A DNA stretch of 5,500 bases from an uncultured Clostridia bacterium (lineage in GTDB: Bacteria; Bacillota; Clostridia; Oscillospirales; Acutalibacteraceae), in the NCBI GenBank assembly GCA_947565265.1, contig CANOFK010000097.1:1-5500 (forward strand), read 5' to 3'. Below are positions 5,408-5,500 of the stretch, piece by piece (positions within the stretch are counted from its first letter, which is position 1; each line of letters opens with the position of its first letter). Made by a program: the position numbers and the translations under genes. The notes beneath the pieces were generated by a model that made no database searches, was not told the DNA's origin, and saw only the letters and a program-made list of their open reading frames with translations.

Positions 5408-5440
5408 AAAAAAGCTGTCCGGCCCCACACAGCCGGACAG
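5402..5440 (-). terminator. hairpin between promoter and tRNA, shaped as a minus-strand intrinsic terminator
   Basis: CTGTCCGGC (5415-5423) pairs perfectly with GCCGGACAG (5432-5440), 9 bp with an 8-nt loop. Read on the minus strand, the stem is followed by C and six T (5413-5408) and then ATTATA, the form of a textbook intrinsic terminator for antisense transcription arriving from the right. On the plus strand there is no T-run after the stem, so tRNA transcription would pass; there the hairpin would form the 5' leader of the precursor, starting almost at the transcription start. Confidence 0.55.
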
Positions 5441-5447
5441 GCAGTGT

Positions 5448-5500
5448 GACTCATTAGCTCAGTTGGCAGAGCACCTGACTTTTAATCAGGGTGTCCGGGG
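5448..5500 (+). tRNA. tRNA-Lys (anticodon UUU), 5' 53 nt, cut by the window edge
   Basis: The acceptor 5' strand is GACTCAT (5448-5454). The D arm is GCTC (5457-5460) with GAGC (5469-5472) around AGTTGGCA. The anticodon arm is CCTGA (5474-5478) with TCAGG (5486-5490) around CTTTTAA, giving anticodon TTT at 5481-5483, hence lysine. The variable loop is GTGTC and the first T-stem strand (CGGGG) reaches the window end. The T loop, the acceptor 3' strand and the CCA end are outside. More tRNAs may follow in the same operon. Confidence 0.95.

Noticed and set aside
1..5500. CRISPR array, insertion sequence, phage or defence genes
   Set aside because: No spaced long repeats, transposase or integrase motifs, or target-site duplications were visible; the repeats found are short and local.

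Overview
The window looks like chromosomal DNA from a GC-rich, low-redundancy member of the Firmicutes, most likely a gut-type Clostridia related to Oscillospiraceae/Ruminococcaceae. This rests on strong AGGAG-type ribosome binding sites, sigma-A type promoters, a Firmicutes-like tRNA-Lys, GC-rich coding DNA broken by AT-rich promoter islands, and the gene families present. The taxonomic call is inference; no 16S or other marker is visible.

Layout. Bases 1-581 (minus strand) hold the first 193 codons of a LacZ-type glycoside hydrolase family 2 beta-galactosidase, which runs off the left edge. Bases 582-913 are an AT-rich divergent intergenic region. It carries a near-consensus plus-strand promoter (611-639), a tandem 9-bp repeat (712-729) and a foldable leader (802-846) in front of the second gene. 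Bases 914-4129 encode a very large (1071 aa) membrane protein with two GT-C glycosyltransferase modules: an N-terminal Gpi18/ALG-like mannosyltransferase-type module and a C-terminal protein O-mannosyltransferase (PMT, GT39-type) module. They are joined by a charged Ala/Pro/Gly/Gln-rich linker, and a predicted beta-rich, discoidin-like segment sits in the first outer loop of the PMT module. Bases 4130-4492 are a 363-bp non-coding stretch with two strong hairpins just after the gene (the second a good intrinsic terminator), a four-copy 8-bp periodic repeat, and three more inverted repeats leading into the next gene. Bases 4493-5305 encode a 270-aa sugar-phosphate isomerase/epimerase-like TIM barrel (AP endonuclease 2 / xylose-isomerase-like fold). 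Bases 5306-5447 contain a perfect-consensus sigma-A promoter overlapped by a 10-bp inverted repeat and followed by a 9-bp hairpin. The first 53 nt of tRNA-Lys(UUU) close the window.

How the genes relate. LacZ and the TIM-barrel protein fit carbohydrate catabolism. The double GT-C protein fits transfer of lipid-linked sugars to surface acceptors outside the membrane. Nothing shows that they form one pathway: lacZ is divergent, and the glycosyltransferase gene is separated from the isomerase gene by a terminator, so each looks like its own transcription unit. I see no mobile element, CRISPR array, phage or defence genes. The most unusual items are the tandem GT-C fusion with its outer-loop insertion and the dense, layered inverted repeats in the two right-hand intergenic regions.
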